Shown here piece by piece: positions 15,953 to 24,373 of a stretch of DNA of 64,000 nt. Position 1 is the first letter of the stretch; every line of letters starts with the position of its first letter. The DNA is taken from NCBI RefSeq assembly GCF_900240315.1, contig NZ_OEPZ01000001.1, positions 372,001 to 436,000 on the forward strand, written 5' to 3'. The DNA comes from Dorea phocaeensis. Its GTDB lineage: Bacteria > Bacillota > Clostridia > Lachnospirales > Lachnospiraceae. A program made the translations under genes and the position numbers. Below the pieces are notes generated by a model. It worked only from the letters and a program-made list of their open reading frames with translations. It searched no databases and had not been told where the DNA came from.

Positions 15953-17230
15953 TTACGCTTTCTGGAACACTTCTTTATCAAGCGCTTTATTCTGATGTGC
16001 CACAATTGTGGTACATACCGCATCTCCCGTAATATTTACTGCCGTACGGCTCATGTCTAAGATTCGGTCGATACCCATAATCAATCCAATTGCTTCCACC
16101 GGAAGTCCAACAGAATTAAATACCATGGTCAATGTTACCAGACCAACGCTTGGTACTCCTGCCGTACCGATGGAGGCCAGCGTTGCCGTACCAATTACCG
16201 TCAGATAATCTACCATTGTCAGATCAATTCCAAATGCCTGAGCAGCAAACACAACCGCTACACCCTGCATAATTGCAGTTCCATCCATATTGATGGTTGC
16301 TCCAAGAGGAATGGTGAAAGAAGAAATCTTCTTAGATACGCCCATCTTCTTAGCAAGGGTATCAATAGACAATGGAATCGTTGCATTGGAAGTCGCTGTA
16401 GAGAATGCAAATGCCATTACCGGGAAGAAGTTTTTTATAAATTTCAACGGATTTAATCCGGTGAAAATCTTCAAAAGTCCCAGATACACTACGAAGCACT
16501 GGATTGCAAGTGCAATCAGCACGCCAACCATATATTTTGCAAGTGGTACAAATGCACTGAATCCGATATTGGCAAAGGTTCTGGAAATCAGACAGAACAC
16601 TCCAATTGGAGCCAGACTCATTACCATCATGGTCATTTCCATCATAATATCATTAAACTGGCTAAAGAAATTGCCAACCGTCTCTGTACGCTCTCCCAAC
16701 TTTGCAAGAATCACTCCTACAATCAGGGCAAACACTATGATTTGAAGCATATTTCCGCTGGAAAGAGAATTCAACGGATTGTCAGGAATAATTCCAAGAA
16801 GCGTCTCTGACAGAGAAGTTGCTTCCATCGTTTCCACCTTAGCCGCATTGGACTGGATGGCGCTCATATCAAGTCCGGTTCCTGGATTGATCAGATTTCC
16901 AATACTAAGCGCCACTGTGATGGCAAGCGCTGTCGTAACCAGGTAGAACAAAAGCGTCCGGACACCAACCGTCCCCAGCTTCTTCGTATCTCCAATCGCC
17001 ATGCTTCCGCATACCAGAGAACAGAATACCAACGGAACTACCAGCATCTTCATCAAACGGATAAATCCCTGCCCCACAACATAGAGCACGCCCTCTACAA
17101 TAATATCATCTTTGATATGGCCAGACGGAACCAGATAACACAACACGACGCCGAAGATGGCTCCTACGATCAGTGAAATGAAAATCTTTGTGGTTAGTCC
17201 CAGTTTTTTCTTTTTTTCCTTCTTGTCCAT
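15953..17230 (-). CDS. dicarboxylate/amino acid:cation symporter (DAACS family)
   Basis: A 425-residue membrane transporter that couples uptake of glutamate, aspartate or C4-dicarboxylates to H+ or Na+. Family signatures are visible: a basic cytoplasmic N-terminus (MDKKEKKKKLG), multiple hydrophobic segments, the first re-entrant hairpin near FAFSTATSNATIPL with its Ser-rich turn, NMDGTAIMQG in TM7, and SRTAVNITGDAVCTT in TM8. The Arg/Ser pattern in TM8 cannot settle the substrate here. The ATG is one base after the RmlD-like gene stop, with AGGAAGG upstream, so the two genes are probably cotranscribed. It is closed by the terminator at 15872-15904. Confidence 0.93.
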   Translation of the reverse strand: MDKKEKKKKLGLTTKIFISLIVGAIFGVVLCYLVPSGHIKDDIIVEGVLYVVGQGFIRLMKMLVVPLVFCSLVCGSMAIGDTKKLGTVGVRTLLFYLVTTALAITVALSIGNLINPGTGLDMSAIQSNAAKVETMEATSLSETLLGIIPDNPLNSLSSGNMLQIIVFALIVGVILAKLGERTETVGNFFSQFNDIMMEMTMMVMSLAPIGVFCLISRTFANIGFSAFVPLAKYMVGVLIALAIQCFVVYLGLLKIFTGLNPLKFIKNFFPVMAFAFSTATSNATIPLSIDTLAKKMGVSKKISSFTIPLGATINMDGTAIMQGVAVVFAAQAFGIDLTMVDYLTVIGTATLASIGTAGVPSVGLVTLTMVFNSVGLPVEAIGLIMGIDRILDMSRTAVNITGDAVCTTIVAHQNKALDKEVFQKA

Positions 17231-17231
17231 A

Positions 17232-18080
17232 TTAGCCTTCCTCTCTTTCGTTCATATATTCCTGAAGCGACTCTTTCCATTCCGGCATCTGATAGAGATC
17301 AATGATCCTCAGGATAAAGTTGTCCAGCACTGCGTATGCCGGTCTTGCATAAGAAAGGTCTGATTCTTTCGTCGGGACCGCCTTCATCTCCACTTCCTTG
17401 CCGGCCGCCTTTAAAATTTCCTGCGCAAATTCATATCTACTGCACATACCCTGGCAAGTTGCATGATACGTTCCATATTCATTTGTCTTGATCAGATGAA
17501 GGATCAGTCTTGCAAGGTCTTTGGCGCTGGTCGGACTTCCGAACTGGTCAGAAGCAAGTGCAAGCGGAGTCTGGTTCTTTGCCGCCTCTAAAACCTTGTT
17601 TACAAAGTTATTTCCCCTGCCGTAAACCCAGTTGCTGCGCACAACAAAATGCTTATGTGTAAATTCTTTTACATAGTTTTCACCCGCTCTTTTAGAACGT
17701 CCGTAAACAGTCTTAGGGTTGGTATCGTCAAATTCACTGTAAGGCGTCTTACTTAAGCCGTCAAACACATCGTCCGTAGAAAGTTGTACCATTTTCGATC
17801 CTACTTTTCTAGCCACAAGACTTAGATTTCTTGCACCCAGGGCATTTACGCGATAAGCAAGCTCCGGTTCCTTCTCACACAAGTTTAAGTCTACAATGCC
17901 TGCACAGTTAATAATAACGTCCGGACGGTTCATCTCCCCAAAATTCAGAACCTCTTCCGTATCCGTAATGTCCAGTTCTTCCTTGTCCGTATTGAATATT
18001 TCTGCCTCCAATGGATCGAGCACCTCATTAATCGCCGTACCAATCTGCCCATTTGCACCTGTTATCCAGATTTTTATCAT
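17232..18080 (-). CDS. RmlD-like NAD(P)-dependent sugar-nucleotide reductase
   Basis: A 282-residue extended short-chain reductase resembling dTDP-4-dehydrorhamnose reductase. It begins with IKIWITGANGQIGTA, the GxxGxxG dinucleotide-binding motif, has QLSTDDVFDG (catalytic Ser/Thr region) and the YxxxK pair in VYGRSKRAGE, and ends in the substrate domain with PAYAVLDN. No rmlA, rmlB or rmlC genes are near, so the sugar substrate is unknown; it could act in another sugar or wall pathway. ATG 18080 follows AAGGAGG at 9 bases; a longer frame to 18101 lacks support. Confidence 0.8.
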   Translation of the reverse strand: MIKIWITGANGQIGTAINEVLDPLEAEIFNTDKEELDITDTEEVLNFGEMNRPDVIINCAGIVDLNLCEKEPELAYRVNALGARNLSLVARKVGSKMVQLSTDDVFDGLSKTPYSEFDDTNPKTVYGRSKRAGENYVKEFTHKHFVVRSNWVYGRGNNFVNKVLEAAKNQTPLALASDQFGSPTSAKDLARLILHLIKTNEYGTYHATCQGMCSRYEFAQEILKAAGKEVEMKAVPTKESDLSYARPAYAVLDNFILRIIDLYQMPEWKESLQEYMNEREEG

Positions 18081-18108
18081 CCTTTGTTCCCTCCTTAACA
18101 CAGGAAAA

Positions 18109-18155
18109 GACTGTTGTAAAACAAGCCATTCCTCAACCTTTATTTCACAACAGCC
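18109..18155 (-). terminator. terminator-like hairpin after the histidine operon
   Basis: Arms GGCTGTTGTGAAA and TTTTACAACAGTC form a long stem with one G-T pair, followed by TTTT on the minus strand. It lies between the small membrane protein gene (18184-18486) and the RmlD-like gene. Confidence 0.65.
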
Positions 18156-18183
18156 TCTTCAGCTCTCTTATTAAAAAATTATA

Positions 18184-18486
18184 TCAATTGCGAAAATTCA
18201 TGTCAAGCGGAAGATCTATGTCCGCCCCGATCTCCGCCGCAATCTGATCACTGCTTACCGGGAGCCTCTCATTCCCTCGCTGATCCATCGCCACAAATGC
18301 AGTGAAGAGAAGGAAGCATATGAATGCACGAAAAGCAAACGTCCCCCGCATTTTCTCTTCTTTCGGATATAGTTCCTGATATACTGCATGGTATCTTGGA
18401 TGTACCGCAGGAATGGTCTGCTGATCGGAGTATATTGCTCTCGCCTCTTCTAATAACTGTCTTCTTCTCTCCATGGAATCCTTCAT
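18184..18486 (-). CDS. small membrane protein of unknown function
   Basis: A 100-residue protein I do not recognise. The N-terminal half is charged (MERRRQLLEEARAIY), then comes one predicted membrane segment at about residues 49-66 (TFAFRAFICFLLFTAFVAM), and an acidic tail with DQIAAEIGADIDLPLD. The ATG at 18486 follows GAGGTGA at a good distance. It lies 66 bases after hisIE on the same strand and before a terminator-like hairpin, so it is probably the last gene of the histidine transcript. Nothing in it suggests an enzyme. Confidence 0.65.
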   Translation of the reverse strand: MKDSMERRRQLLEEARAIYSDQQTIPAVHPRYHAVYQELYPKEEKMRGTFAFRAFICFLLFTAFVAMDQRGNERLPVSSDQIAAEIGADIDLPLDMNFRN

Positions 18487-18552
18487 TCGCCGTCACCTCT
18501 GTGTAACCTTATGCAGTAACAGCCTGACTCATTCCAATCATTTGAACCCCGG

Positions 18553-19836
18553 TTAACGATCCGCCAGCTCTTTTACGATATCCTCCCAGTCGATTCCTTT
18601 TTCCACCATCAGCACCATGGCATGATAAAGAAAATCTGCCAACTCATATTTCACTTCTTCTGGATTCGGATTCTTAGCAGCGATCACCACTTCTGTGGCT
18701 TCTTCGCCCACCTTCTTTAAGATCTTATCAATCCCCTTGTCAAACAGGTAATTGGTATAAGAACCCTCTTTGGGATGGATTCGCCGGTCTTCAATTGTGC
18801 GGTAAACCGACTCAAATACACGCAGCGGATTGTTCTCATCATACTCCCTTCCTGCCAAAGGCTGGAAAAAACAGGTTGGATTTCCCGTATGGCAGGCAGC
18901 CCCTACCTGATCTACTTTTGCAAGAAGTGTGTCATAATCACAGTCTATCGTCAGGGATTTTACATACTGAAAATGCCCGCTGGTCTCACCTTTTACCCAA
19001 AGTGATTTACGGCTTCGACTATAGTATGTCATCTTTCCGGTTTTGATCGTTGCGTCAAAGGATTCCTGGTTCATATAAGCCAGCATCAGCACTTCCTGGG
19101 TACGGTAATGCTGTACCACAACAGGAATCAGCCCCTGCTCATTCGTTTTAAACTGAGAGAACTCCATGATGCTCTCAAAAGATGTCATTTTAATATCTTC
19201 ATCGGTGCATTTTTCTTTAAATTTAAGAAAATCCATATCGGTCTGACTGATATATCGGCCGGACAATCCTTTGACACCCTGGCATTTTAGAATCTTAAAC
19301 AGTTCACCTTCCTCCATGGTATCCGTCACGATTACACAAGGAATATCCGTAACATTCATCACAGAATTCAAATCCAGTCGATGCATGAAAATAATCTCTG
19401 AACAATACTTCTGCAACAGATGCTGATGTTTAAAAAGCGCATCAAAATCGTTTAATGATACGGCCATCTTTTCTTTTCCAAACCGCTTAGCAGCCTCTTC
19501 CAGCTGTTTCGCAGCATCCTGCTTGGAAAAGTTAACAATGGCACGCTTGGATCCTGCGTAAAGAATCTTCTTAATATCTTCCTGCCGTTTGATATTTCCA
19601 CCTGCAACCATCGGGATCCGAATCACACGGTGAATCCGTTTCATCAGATCAATCGCTTCATCATGTTCTTCATCGGTATTAGAAAGATCAAATACCAGAA
19701 GTTCATCCGCCCCGTGACTGCTGTAATATTTTGCAAGCCCAATGACATCTTCCGAGATAACGGTCGGATCATCGAACCATCTTACAGCTTTTCCCCCTGC
19801 AATAAAAACACAGGGAATCAATCTTTTATAACTCAT
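18553..19836 (-). CDS. hisIE: HisIE with an N-terminal degenerate HisF-like domain
   Basis: A 427-residue fusion for the second and third steps of histidine synthesis. Residues 1-210 form a HisF/HisA-like barrel starting [17 protein letters not shown]. Residues 225-335 are phosphoribosyl-AMP cyclohydrolase, with metal and substrate residues in DCDYD (298-302) and ACHTG (314-318). Residues 340-427 are phosphoribosyl-ATP pyrophosphatase, with [10 protein letters not shown]. In the barrel the first catalytic Asp of HisF is Phe11, and the second seems to be Ser127 (an Asp at 130 makes this less certain). The barrel is also shorter than real HisF, so it is probably not a cyclase. ATG 19836 follows GAGGAGG; a longer frame upstream overlaps hisB. 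Confidence 0.92.
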   Translation of the reverse strand: MSYKRLIPCVFIAGGKAVRWFDDPTVISEDVIGLAKYYSSHGADELLVFDLSNTDEEHDEAIDLMKRIHRVIRIPMVAGGNIKRQEDIKKILYAGSKRAIVNFSKQDAAKQLEEAAKRFGKEKMAVSLNDFDALFKHQHLLQKYCSEIIFMHRLDLNSVMNVTDIPCVIVTDTMEEGELFKILKCQGVKGLSGRYISQTDMDFLKFKEKCTDEDIKMTSFESIMEFSQFKTNEQGLIPVVVQHYRTQEVLMLAYMNQESFDATIKTGKMTYYSRSRKSLWVKGETSGHFQYVKSLTIDCDYDTLLAKVDQVGAACHTGNPTCFFQPLAGREYDENNPLRVFESVYRTIEDRRIHPKEGSYTNYLFDKGIDKILKKVGEEATEVVIAAKNPNPEEVKYELADFLYHAMVLMVEKGIDWEDIVKELADR

Positions 19837-19852
19837 ATATTCTATGCCTCCT

Positions 19853-20440
19853 CTACAGGCTTCCTTTCGTTGTCCATATCTCCTGAATCCGCGGCTCATC
19901 CTGCGTTGCCGCGTCCAGCGCTTTTCCAAATGCTTTAAATAACGTCTCTGCCATATGATGGTTGTTCTCCCCATCTAAAATCTTCAAATGAATATTCATC
20001 ATCGCCCCATAAGAAAGAGCATAGAAAAATTCTTTTACCATCTCTGTGTCCATATCTCCGAGTTTTTCGGAAGTAAATGGCGCGTGATACCTAAGATACG
20101 GTCTTCCGCTAAGATCCACTGCACAAAGAGCCAGCGTCTCATCCATCGGAAGAATCATATGTCCATAACGACGGATTCCAGCCTTATCCCCCAGTGCTTC
20201 CTGAATTGCTCTCCCCAGAACAATTCCGGTATCTTCGATGGTATGATGACAGTCCACATCAAGATCTCCGGCAACGGACACCGATAAATCAAACAGTCCG
20301 TGGCGGGCCATCCCATCCAGCATATGATCAAAAAAACCGATTCCTGTATGAATATTGGTCTTTCCGGTTCCGTCAAGATTTAAAGTAATGGAAATCGTTG
20401 TTTCCTTCGTCTTTCTTTCACAAGTTGCAATTCGATTCAT
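19853..20440 (-). CDS. hisB: imidazoleglycerol-phosphate dehydratase
   Basis: Dehydrates imidazole glycerol phosphate to imidazole acetol phosphate, step six of histidine synthesis. The 195-residue product is the usual length of the monofunctional enzyme, without the phosphatase domain found in some Proteobacteria. The metal-binding motifs are visible: [18 protein letters not shown] and the C-terminal [15 protein letters not shown] 20440 follows AAAGGAG at 6 bases. It lies 16 bases after hisD and 16 bases before hisIE. Confidence 0.97.
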   Translation of the reverse strand: MNRIATCERKTKETTISITLNLDGTGKTNIHTGIGFFDHMLDGMARHGLFDLSVSVAGDLDVDCHHTIEDTGIVLGRAIQEALGDKAGIRRYGHMILPMDETLALCAVDLSGRPYLRYHAPFTSEKLGDMDTEMVKEFFYALSYGAMMNIHLKILDGENNHHMAETLFKAFGKALDAATQDEPRIQEIWTTKGSL

Positions 20441-20456
20441 CGCCAACTCCTTTCTC

Positions 20457-21752
20457 TTACTCTTCTTCAAACCGCACTTTCACAGAATTGGCATGTGCAG
20501 TCAACTGCTCTGCCGCCGCAAATGCCTCAATATCTTCATGGACTTTATAAAGCGCATCTTTAGAGTAAGAAATGATACTTGATTTCTTAATAAAATCATC
20601 TACCGACAGCGGAGAGAAGAACTTCGCCGTCCCATTGGTAGGCAACACATGATTCGGTCCTGCGAAATAATCTCCCAATGGTTCGCTGGAATATTCGCCA
20701 ATAAATATCGCCCCTGCATTGCGAATCTTCGTCATGACTTCATAAGGATTCCTTGTCTGAATCTCCAAATGTTCTGAAGCAATCTCATTTGCTGTATCAA
20801 TGGCCTCCTCCATGGTTTCAGCCACCAAAATGTACCCGTAACGATCAAGAGATTTCTGAATAATTTCTCCTCTTGACAGTTCCTGCACAAATGTCTCCAC
20901 TTGATCAGACACCTCTTTTGCCAGTGTTTCACTGGTCGTGACCAAAATGGCAGAAGCCAGTTCATCATGCTCTGCCTGAGACAAAAGATCTGCCGCCACA
21001 TATCTTGGATTTGCCGAATCATCTGCTATAACCAGAATTTCGCTTGGTCCGGCGATTGCATCAATACTGACGTGTCCATAAACTGCCTTCTTTGCAAGAG
21101 CCACATAGATATTTCCCGGCCCTACAATCTTATCTACCTTTGGAATACTCTCCGTTCCATACGCAAGCGCGCCGACTGCCTGTGCGCCTCCCACCTTATA
21201 AATCACGTCCGCTCCGGCTTCCCGTGCGGCAACCAGTGTATTCGGCGCCACCTTTCCATTCGGTCCCGGCGGTGTCACCATTACAATTTCTTCAACATCT
21301 GCTACCTTCGCCGGCACAATATTCATCAGTACAGAAGACGGATAGACTGCCTTTCCACCCGGCACATAGACACCGACTCTCTTAAGCGGTGTCACCTTCT
21401 GTCCCAGAATCGTCCCATCCGGCCGACTGTCAAACCAGCTGTACTGCCGCTGTTTTTCATGGTAGGCGCGGATGTTTTCAAGCGCTTTTCTTATAATCCG
21501 AACCAGATCCGGATCCACCAATCGATACGCCTCTTCGATTTCTTCTTCTGTTACACGAAGTGTTTCTGCATCAATCTTGGCATGATCAAACTTCTCCGTA
21601 TAATCGAACAGAGCCTTGTCTTTTTCCTTGCGTACCGCATCCAAAATTTCCAAAACACCTTGTTCATATTCCCCATATTGATTCGGGCTTCTCTTTAACA
21701 GATCCTCCAGAAGATTCTGTCTGGTGGTCTGATCTAAATGCTGTATTCTCAT
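20457..21752 (-). CDS. hisD: histidinol dehydrogenase
   Basis: Catalyses the last two oxidations from L-histidinol to L-histidine, using two NAD+ and a zinc ion. The 431 residues are the full family length. Recognisable blocks are YVPGGKAVYPSS, the signature with AGPSEILVIAD, LSQAEHDELASA and GPNHVLPTNGTAKF near the C-terminus, which includes zinc and substrate His residues. ATG 21752 follows AAGGA with acceptable spacing. It lies between hisG and hisB. Confidence 0.97.
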   Translation of the reverse strand: MRIQHLDQTTRQNLLEDLLKRSPNQYGEYEQGVLEILDAVRKEKDKALFDYTEKFDHAKIDAETLRVTEEEIEEAYRLVDPDLVRIIRKALENIRAYHEKQRQYSWFDSRPDGTILGQKVTPLKRVGVYVPGGKAVYPSSVLMNIVPAKVADVEEIVMVTPPGPNGKVAPNTLVAAREAGADVIYKVGGAQAVGALAYGTESIPKVDKIVGPGNIYVALAKKAVYGHVSIDAIAGPSEILVIADDSANPRYVAADLLSQAEHDELASAILVTTSETLAKEVSDQVETFVQELSRGEIIQKSLDRYGYILVAETMEEAIDTANEIASEHLEIQTRNPYEVMTKIRNAGAIFIGEYSSEPLGDYFAGPNHVLPTNGTAKFFSPLSVDDFIKKSSIISYSKDALYKVHEDIEAFAAAEQLTAHANSVKVRFEEE

Positions 21753-21800
21753 CCGAATTCATCCTTTCCTTAATGGATTATCTGTATCAATGGATTTGTG

Positions 21801-22442
21801 TTAACGAATCACCTGTGCCCGAAGGCGCATCAAAAGTTCTTTAATCCGTTCGCTTTCCAGCCGCATACTGACAGGATTAACGATCATCCTCGCTGACAGC
21901 GGGCAAATCTCTTCCAAAACCTCTAGGCCATTTTCCTTTAATGTGGAGCCCGTCTCCACGATGTCTACAATCACCTCAGACAACCCAACAATGGGCGCCA
22001 GTTCAATGGAACCATTCAGCTTGATCAGTTCTACCGTCTGATGCTTCGTGTTATAGAAATAATCCTTGGCAATATTGGGATACTTCGTCGCAACACGGAT
22101 CAATTCCCGATGTTTCAAAAGCTCTGCTGCATCTTTATGCCCGCAGACACACATCCTGCAATTTCCATATCCAAGATCCAGCACTTCATGGACCTTCCTT
22201 CCCGCTTCCAGTATTACATCTTTTCCGACCACTCCGATATCTGCGGCGCCATACTCTACATAAACCGGCACATCCGGCCCTTTTGCGAGAAAAAAGCGGA
22301 GTTTCAGCTCTTCGTTTGTAAAAATCAATCTGCGTGAATTAGGGTCTTTCATTTCTTCGCAGGTAATTCCGATTTTTTCAAACAGCTCCAGAGTCTGGTA
22401 CGCCAACCGCCCTTTTCCCAGTGCAAATGTCAAATATCTCAT
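21801..22442 (-). CDS. hisG: ATP phosphoribosyltransferase, short catalytic subunit
   Basis: First committed step of histidine synthesis, joining ATP and PRPP. At 213 residues it is the short form, which lacks the C-terminal regulatory domain and works only in a hetero-octamer with HisZ, encoded just upstream. It begins LTFALGKGRL and has the PRPP-binding loop near DIVETGSTLKENGL. ATG 22442 follows AGGAG at 9 bases. The gap after hisZ is 22 bases. Confidence 0.96.
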   Translation of the reverse strand: MRYLTFALGKGRLAYQTLELFEKIGITCEEMKDPNSRRLIFTNEELKLRFFLAKGPDVPVYVEYGAADIGVVGKDVILEAGRKVHEVLDLGYGNCRMCVCGHKDAAELLKHRELIRVATKYPNIAKDYFYNTKHQTVELIKLNGSIELAPIVGLSEVIVDIVETGSTLKENGLEVLEEICPLSARMIVNPVSMRLESERIKELLMRLRAQVIR

Positions 22443-22464
22443 GTTGTCTAACTCCTATTCGTGC

Positions 22465-23727
22465 TTAATTCTCTGCATTTTTGTCTTTACTTCCCAGAAT
22501 CTTATGATCTCCTGTTACAAGATTGATCATGGTAATTTCTCCATTTTTCTTCATGTAAATCAGATTTCCGGCATAATATTCTCTTCCGTATTCGACGTAC
22601 TCTTCCAAAAGCTTTTCTTTTGACTTCTTGATCATCTCGGTATTCTTAGCTTTTCGCCTTAGATCCTTCGCCAACGCGATCGCCTCTTTTTGTCTTCCTT
22701 CATCGTACAGAATAATCGTATTCTTTCTCGTGTATACAATGCGAATTTTCTGGCGGATCAGCGCATTCATCAATTCATCAACGACAATGACGAATCCGAT
22801 CGACGGAGACTGCTTTCCGAATTTCTCCAGCAGATGATCATAACGTCCGCCTTTGACAATTGCATCTCCCGTTCCGAACGTATATCCCTGGAAAATGATC
22901 CCTGTATAATATCCATATGTTCCTGTCATGCTCAAATCAAAAGTAATAAACTTCTCCACGCCATAAAGCTTCAGCGTATCATAGATTTTTTCCAGACGTT
23001 TCAACGCCATGATTCCCTTGGAATTCGGGGCAATATCTCTTGCATGGGCAAGGACTTCAACGCCTCCTACCAGTTCTCCCAAAGAAGCAAATGCTTCTTT
23101 CGAGCTTCGTTTCACCTGAATACTGTCCAGAAATTCTTCAACTCCATAATAATTATGATTGCTGATCAGCTCACAGACCCGATCCTTAGCCTCTTCGTCC
23201 AAGCAGGCATCTTCAATAAGACTCTGGAAGAAATCCACATCTCCTAAGCTTAACTGAAACTCCTTAAGTCCAATCGTCAACATGGATTCAATCACGAGAG
23301 CCAGCATCTCCGCATCGGCTTCCACAGAATCATCGCCAATAAGCTCTGCACCCATCTGCGTCGTCTCCTTGGGACGCCCCTGATAGCTGGAATGATTGAT
23401 AAAGGTATTGCCTGTATAGCACAGGCGAATCGGAAGCTCTTCCTCTTCAAAAAGTGTTGCCGATGCCCTGGCGATGGACGGTGTAATATCCGGTCGAAGC
23501 ACCAGTGTATTTCCTTCCTTGTCAAAGAATTTATACAATTCTCTGGAAGGTGTTGTACCGATTTCCTCCCGGAACACATCAAAATATTCAAATGTAGGCG
23601 TCTGGATATCATGGTACCCATAAAGATGAAATACTTTTTTCAGCCGTGATTCCAACGCCAGCTTCTTTCCACATTCTACATTATATATATCCCGGACTCC
23701 CTCCGGTGTATGCAGTCTTTTTTTCAT
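22465..23727 (-). CDS. hisZ: ATP phosphoribosyltransferase regulatory subunit
   Basis: A histidyl-tRNA synthetase paralogue that activates short HisG and carries histidine feedback. The 420 residues begin HTPEGVRDIY and keep the class II core (TPTFEYFDVF, LRPDITPSIARA), as expected for HisZ or HisS. Being directly ahead of a short hisG, and lacking an obvious anticodon-binding end, it is HisZ. GGGAGG precedes the ATG. A consensus promoter at 23798-23826 makes it the first gene of the operon hisZ-hisG-hisD-hisB-hisIE. hisA, hisF, hisH and hisC are not in this window. Confidence 0.94.
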   Translation of the reverse strand: MKKRLHTPEGVRDIYNVECGKKLALESRLKKVFHLYGYHDIQTPTFEYFDVFREEIGTTPSRELYKFFDKEGNTLVLRPDITPSIARASATLFEEEELPIRLCYTGNTFINHSSYQGRPKETTQMGAELIGDDSVEADAEMLALVIESMLTIGLKEFQLSLGDVDFFQSLIEDACLDEEAKDRVCELISNHNYYGVEEFLDSIQVKRSSKEAFASLGELVGGVEVLAHARDIAPNSKGIMALKRLEKIYDTLKLYGVEKFITFDLSMTGTYGYYTGIIFQGYTFGTGDAIVKGGRYDHLLEKFGKQSPSIGFVIVVDELMNALIRQKIRIVYTRKNTIILYDEGRQKEAIALAKDLRRKAKNTEMIKKSKEKLLEEYVEYGREYYAGNLIYMKKNGEITMINLVTGDHKILGSKDKNAEN

Positions 23728-23758
23728 AGTTCCTCCCGGTAATAATTGATGTCTTCAC

Positions 23759-23780
23759 TTTAGTATGCTACCATATTAAA
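23759..23780 (-). promoter_or_regulatory. imperfect palindrome in the hisZ leader
   Basis: TTTAATATG, GTAG, CATACTAAA: arms complementary except for one G-T position. It lies between the predicted start of transcription and the hisZ ribosome binding site, where a repressor site or a small RNA hairpin would act. Confidence 0.45.
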
Positions 23781-23797
23781 CTGCGTTTTATGGGAAA

Positions 23798-23826
23798 ATT
23801 ATACGCATTTTATTCCTTTTTGTCAA
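23798..23826 (-). promoter_or_regulatory. consensus promoter of the histidine operon
   Basis: Perfect TTGACA (23821-23826) and TATAAT (23798-23803) with a 17-base spacer on the minus strand. The -35 element lies inside the last codons of recU. The leader is about 65 bases, too short for a T-box. Confidence 0.85.
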
Positions 23827-24373
23827 TGTCTTTGTCCGGATTATCCCGCAATTCTAGATCTTGGTTGACGGCATCCAAATAGGGAATATAGTATCCCCGA
23901 TAAAAATCCATAAAAAATTCTTCGTCTAGTTCTTCAAAACGAATACTCTTTCTGCCGCCGTTTTGAGCGCGATCCCAAAACTTCAAAAGTTCCTGAAACC
24001 GCATGTAGTAAAGCTTATTTTTCGCCGTATAATAAATGAGCAGAAAGGCAATTCCGTCCTGGCGCTCGAACTGCCTCATAAACTCCACCTGATGCTCATG
24101 GATATTCTGCAGTGGAAACGTCTCAGCCACACATTCCTTCGCGTCAAAACAAACGGGAATTCCCTGCACTGCGCCGATATAGTCAATGGTACTTCTTTTA
24201 TCAAAGTATGCCAATGTAATCTGACGATGTTCTTTATCCATCTTCACAGGTGTAATCGGGGTCGGTATCTTCTGAATCAGTGCAAGACCACGCTCCAGAT
24301 ACCAGTCATTGGTCCGGTTAACCATTTCTTCTAATGTTGAACCTCTAAGGCCTCTTGAGTTCCATGTTCCCAT
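23810..24373 (-). CDS. recU: Holliday junction resolvase RecU
   Basis: Resolves Holliday junctions during recombinational repair and chromosome segregation in Firmicutes. The 187-residue product has the family blocks RGLRGSTLEEMVNRTN, QKIPTPITPVK, RSTIDYIGAVQGIPVCFDAKE with the nuclease Asp and Glu residues, and HQVEFMRQF. ATG 24373 follows AAAGGAG; a longer frame upstream lies inside the pseudouridine synthase gene. Its start overlaps that gene's end by 43 bases, and its own end carries the his promoter. No pbp gene, its usual partner in Bacilli, is adjacent. Confidence 0.93.
   Translation of the reverse strand: MGTWNSRGLRGSTLEEMVNRTNDWYLERGLALIQKIPTPITPVKMDKEHRQITLAYFDKRSTIDYIGAVQGIPVCFDAKECVAETFPLQNIHEHQVEFMRQFERQDGIAFLLIYYTAKNKLYYMRFQELLKFWDRAQNGGRKSIRFEELDEEFFMDFYRGYYIPYLDAVNQDLELRDNPDKDIDKKE

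Noticed and set aside
18487-18552. GGTTCAAATGATT resembling a tRNA T-arm between hisIE and the small membrane gene
   Set aside because: No acceptor, D-arm or anticodon arm can be built around it.
23728-23797. T-box or leader-peptide attenuator before hisZ
   Set aside because: Leader about 65 bases, no T-box sequence and no run of His codons.
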